A stretch of 64,000 nucleotides of DNA from Oceanihabitans iliipiscarium (GTDB lineage Bacteria > Bacteroidota > Bacteroidia > Flavobacteriales > Flavobacteriaceae), in contig NZ_JBHUOV010000001.1 in assembly GCF_042686125.1 (NCBI RefSeq), positions 1,485,232-1,549,231 on the forward strand, given 5' to 3'. The position numbers were made by a program, and so were the translations under genes. The notes under the pieces were generated by a model, which was not told the origin of the DNA, searched no databases, and worked only from the letters and a program-made list of their open reading frames with translations. Position 1 is the first letter of the stretch; each line of letters begins with the position of its first letter. Of this stretch, positions 61,309 through 64,000 are shown one piece after another.

Positions 61309-61323
61309 GTAGTGTTTATGTTT

Positions 61324-62157
61324 TCAACACCAATGTATTGGATTTCCAGATTCCATTGATGCTTCTGCTAATTTTTTTAGTGGTTCTGTCATATATTTAT
61401 ATTCGTCAACTATTTTAACTGTGTTTTCTTTTATCAGAAATTCATATTCTTTTTTTGGATTACTTTCGTGCGGATGAAGTCCAACATTGCAAATAAAACT
61501 GTTATTCGTTTTTTTGTCTATGAACATAAACTTATCTATTGAGATATATTTTTGGATGAAGTTCTTTGAGCGAAAAACAACATAAGAAACTTCTTGATCA
61601 TTTTCCTTAACATTTTCAAGAATAAAAAATCCATCTTTATCAATTCCGTAATTATTCTTGTTATATGCTGTAAGAACAAATATTAAATAAGTTTCTGCGT
61701 TTACAGTTGCTTTCAACTCATTAGTTGAAACTTCAAACAACAATATTCTATTTTCATTAAGTTTTTGTTTTTCAAATTCATCTATTTCTTTCAAGACTTC
61801 TGGTGTAAATTTCGCTGGTAAAGTTCCTCCATTTGCAGTTGGTAAAAACTTACTCAATATGGGAAATTTTTCTTTTCCGCCTAATCTTTCTATTACTCCC
61901 TTAAATTCTACCATTCCGAGAGTGTTTGATAAATATTCGTAACACAATTCCATTTCTTCGTGTTCGCAAGCACTATTTTTCCAGTTGTCAAAATCAGAAT
62001 CCATTTGAAGAACTTTTTTTTCATTTTTATCCCACAAATCATTAGGAATATCCAAAAAAAGTCCATCTTCATCAAATTTGATGTATTCTTTATGTGGCGG
62101 TTCAACTGTTTTTCCTTTTTGATAGCAATTGCAAACTACGAATGCGCTATAGCTCAT
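61324..62157 (-). CDS. Hypothetical protein, cassette cargo
   Basis: The 277-residue protein has no signal peptide. It contains Cys residues at the N-terminus (SAFVVCNCYQKGKTVEPP) and in the centre (NSACEHEEMELCYEYLSNTL), and a beta-rich C-terminal half (FIQKYISIDKFMFIDKKTNN). Family not recognised. The unit arms are GTTGCCAGTA / TACTGGCAAC, ten complementary bases that differ from both neighbours. Confidence 0.68.
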   Translation of the reverse strand: MSYSAFVVCNCYQKGKTVEPPHKEYIKFDEDGLFLDIPNDLWDKNEKKVLQMDSDFDNWKNSACEHEEMELCYEYLSNTLGMVEFKGVIERLGGKEKFPILSKFLPTANGGTLPAKFTPEVLKEIDEFEKQKLNENRILLFEVSTNELKATVNAETYLIFVLTAYNKNNYGIDKDGFFILENVKENDQEVSYVVFRSKNFIQKYISIDKFMFIDKKTNNSFICNVGLHPHESNPKKEYEFLIKENTVKIVDEYKYMTEPLKKLAEASMESGNPIHWC

Positions 62158-62181
62158 AAATTGGTTCGGGTTTTACATTAC

Positions 62182-62387
62182 TGGCAACGTGTTCGTGTAT
62201 GATTTTTTGCGGATTGAGCCGAAACTATTTTTAGCTTTGGATGAGCCACATGTGGCGAAAAATCCGCTGGAGGAAAATGGCAAGGCTCTGACTTGCTAAT
62301 TTTCCGATTAGATAAATATACAAATTGTAGGATAAAATCTTCCAAATAACCAACTTGCGTAGCAATTAATTATACACGTTGTTGTAC
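62182..62387. repeat. attC-like spacer, A body
   Basis: Left core TGGCAAC, arm GTGTTCGTGTATGATT, hairpin GCCGAAACTATTTTTAGCTT, tail GATTAGATAAATATACAAAT, right end AATTATACACGTTGTTGTAC. Confidence 0.86.
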
Positions 62388-62391
62388 CACG

Positions 62392-63567
62392 TTATTTTTT
62401 AATTCGATTATATTTTTTTAGAGTTTCTATGAGTAAATCATGAGGAAGTGCATATGCTGTATTTCCATTAATTCCTTCCATTGTTTCAGCCGCTACCATT
62501 GCATTAATAATCGCTTCCTCAACAGCTTGCACAGTTGCTTCGAAAACTGGCGTAATTTGGTCATTCGACATTGATTTTACGATTGTAGTTTCATCTCGAT
62601 TAAATGCGTTTTCATTTGCAGTTGAGAAAGCTAAAAAAATATCTCCTGAACCATTACTTCCTCGTCCGCCTACAATCCCAACTCCTAAAGGAATTCTTTG
62701 GGCTATTCTTTTTAGTTGATGCGGTAATAGAGGTGCGTCTGTTGCTACTATTACTATTATTGAACCATCACCTTCTTGTCTTCTTGACTTTGGTGGTGCC
62801 TTAAATTTATAATTTAAAGTATCTTTTAATTCAATTCCAACAGGAACACCAGCAATTGATAAGTTTCTTTTCGCTCCAAAATTTGATTGAACAATTGCTC
62901 CAACTGTATAGGTAGAATCCTTAATTTTAATTACTCTAGAAGAAGTTCCAGTTCCTCCTTTAAAGCCTAAACACATCATTCCGGTTCCTCCGCCAACATT
63001 TCCTTCAGCTATTTTTCCACTTGAAGAATTTTCGATAGCTTCCAAAACGTGTTTTTCTTTTACGTGAAACCCGTAAATATCATTAAGAAATCCATCATAT
63101 GTTTCTGCTACTACTGGATATGTATACCACCAATTTTCTCCACTATACCAATCTGTATCAACATACCATTTCAGTACAGCTTGTCTTACTTCTCCAACAC
63201 TATTGGTGTTTGTAATCATAATTGGTGTTTCTAAAAATCCTGATTCAGTTACCCAAGTTGTACCTGTCATTTCTCCATTTCCATTAAGACTGTACCAATT
63301 AGCATAAACTGGACTAAATTTCTTGGCTTTTCCTCTCGGAAATATTGCGGTAACTCCAGTTCTTATAGGTCCTTTACCTACTATGTTTTCTCCGTTACCA
63401 GAAATAATAGTGCTATATCCAACCTCGACTCCTTTAACATCTGTAATAGCATTGAATTCACCAGTTTTACCAACAAATGGAACTCCTAAATCTCTTGCTC
63501 TAGGTTTTTGTCCGAAAGAATGGAAACAAATGAGCATTACTATTAAAACTAAAAATGTTCTTTTCAT
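62392..63567 (-). CDS. P1-family (DmpA-type) peptidase, cassette cargo
   Basis: The 391-residue protein has a signal peptide (MKRTFLVLIVMLICFHSFGQ). The P1/S58 family fold shows RARDLGVPFVGKTGEFNAIT, GVTAIFPRGK, GEMTGTTWVTESGFLETPIM and the self-cleavage nucleophile region before VATDAPLLPHQLKRIAQRIP. The Ser in GDGSIIVIVATDAPL is the expected autoprocessing residue. Relatives are D-aminopeptidases or beta-peptidyl aminopeptidases. The unit arms are GTTGTACCAC / GTGGTACAAC, ten bases. Confidence 0.88.
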   Translation of the reverse strand: MKRTFLVLIVMLICFHSFGQKPRARDLGVPFVGKTGEFNAITDVKGVEVGYSTIISGNGENIVGKGPIRTGVTAIFPRGKAKKFSPVYANWYSLNGNGEMTGTTWVTESGFLETPIMITNTNSVGEVRQAVLKWYVDTDWYSGENWWYTYPVVAETYDGFLNDIYGFHVKEKHVLEAIENSSSGKIAEGNVGGGTGMMCLGFKGGTGTSSRVIKIKDSTYTVGAIVQSNFGAKRNLSIAGVPVGIELKDTLNYKFKAPPKSRRQEGDGSIIVIVATDAPLLPHQLKRIAQRIPLGVGIVGGRGSNGSGDIFLAFSTANENAFNRDETTIVKSMSNDQITPVFEATVQAVEEAIINAMVAAETMEGINGNTAYALPHDLLIETLKKYNRIKK

Positions 63568-63587
63568 ATTGGTTGGTTTTTAATGTG

Positions 63588-63790
63588 GTACAACGTGTTC
63601 GTGTATGATTTTTTGCGGATTGAGCCGAAGCTATTTTAGCTTTGGATGAGCCACTTGTGGCGAAAAATCCGCTGGAGGAAAATGGCAAGGCTCTGACTTG
63701 CTAATTTTCCGAGTAACTAATATAAGAATTTTATCTCGATCGTTTACTTAACCAACATTGCGTAGCAATTAATTATACACATTGTTGTAT
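63588..63790. repeat. attC-like spacer, A body
   Basis: Left core GTACAAC (extended GTGGTACAAC), arm GTGTTCGTGTATGATT, hairpin GCCGAAGCTATTTTAGCTTT, tail CGAGTAACTAATATAAGAAT, right end AATTATACACATTGTTGTAT. Confidence 0.85.
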
Positions 63791-63803
63791 GTAGTTTTTG
63801 CTT

Positions 63804-64000
63804 TTAAATAACCTCATTATTGGTTTTTAAAGTATTATAATCATTTTCAAACATTCTCATAACTTCAATAGAAGGAGGTTTAATTTCATATTCTGAATCA
63901 CTATTTTTCATTATTTCTCTCATATCTTGTGATTTCTTATTTTTCCAAAATCCAGCTTTAGTGAATCCAATTGCACATATTTGTCCATTTTGCTCAAAAG
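63804..64000 (-). CDS. C-terminal part of an unknown protein, cut by window edge
   Basis: A minus-strand frame runs from the window edge to a TAA at 63804-63806 (65 codons): FEQNGQICAIGFTKAGFWKN, then KKSQDMREIMKNSDSEYEIK and a C-terminus TLKTNNEVI. The short gap to the spacer (14 bp) is as in other units. Family not recognisable from this part. The unit's start arm is GTTGTATGTAG. Confidence 0.65.
   Translation of the reverse strand, partial: FEQNGQICAIGFTKAGFWKNKKSQDMREIMKNSDSEYEIKPPSIEVMRMFENDYNTLKTNNEVI

Noticed and set aside
41567..63790. CRISPR array
   Set aside because: Repeats are usually about 200 bp with hairpins and arms, and the intervals are whole genes of 0.35-1.7 kb. No cas genes are present.

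Overview
The window is AT-rich chromosomal DNA from a marine-type flavobacterium (Bacteroidota, probably Flavobacteriaceae). The evidence is a type IX secretion C-terminal sorting domain, Bacteroidota-style lipoproteins, a TTG-N20-TATATTTG promoter and many DUF6090-type proteins. No rRNA or tRNA gene was recognised, and no integrase, transposase or phage gene is present. Nearly every gene is on the minus strand.

Layout. From 1 to about 28 kb the content is mostly ordinary: a large secreted beta-propeller-like protein (cut by the window edge), a RidA-like lipoprotein, a KdgK-type sugar kinase, small secreted and membrane proteins, a MarC-family protein, short-chain dehydrogenases with AraC regulators, and a trehalose module (fused OtsA-OtsB divergent from a GH15 hydrolase). 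Eroded copies of an intergenic repeat are already scattered here. From 29 to 41 kb come DUF6090 genes, an S41 peptidase, a frameshifted membrane protein and an arsenic operon, separated by partly eroded repeats.

From 41.5 to 64 kb the window is a regular array of units consisting of one or two minus-strand genes followed by a structured spacer, usually about 200 bp and 105-135 bp in the short forms. The spacer ends are a conserved inverted repeat (CGTGTATG / TATACACG). Outside it, each unit's own first 7-10 bases (always starting GTT) are complementary to its own last 7-10 bases (ending AAC). These arms differ between units, while the two flanks of a single spacer usually do not match. This is the signature of integron gene cassettes and attC sites, but the spacers are longer than classical attC and most arms break the GTTRRRY consensus. 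Cargo includes 16 DUF6090 paralogues in the whole window, a ParD/ParE toxin-antitoxin pair, a VOC protein, two S41 peptidases (one in an older unit), an alpha/beta hydrolase, a PiT phosphate transporter, a P1-family peptidase, several unknown proteins and two units without a convincing gene. A second element of about 344 bp, made of two inverted-repeat modules, sits at the same base inside five of the spacers.

Spacers are best preserved at the right and progressively eroded leftward. With the uniform gene direction this predicts that the recombinase and insertion point, if they exist, lie beyond 64 kb. The array looks like a store of mostly envelope, secreted and stress-related functions. Its mobility is inferred, not shown.
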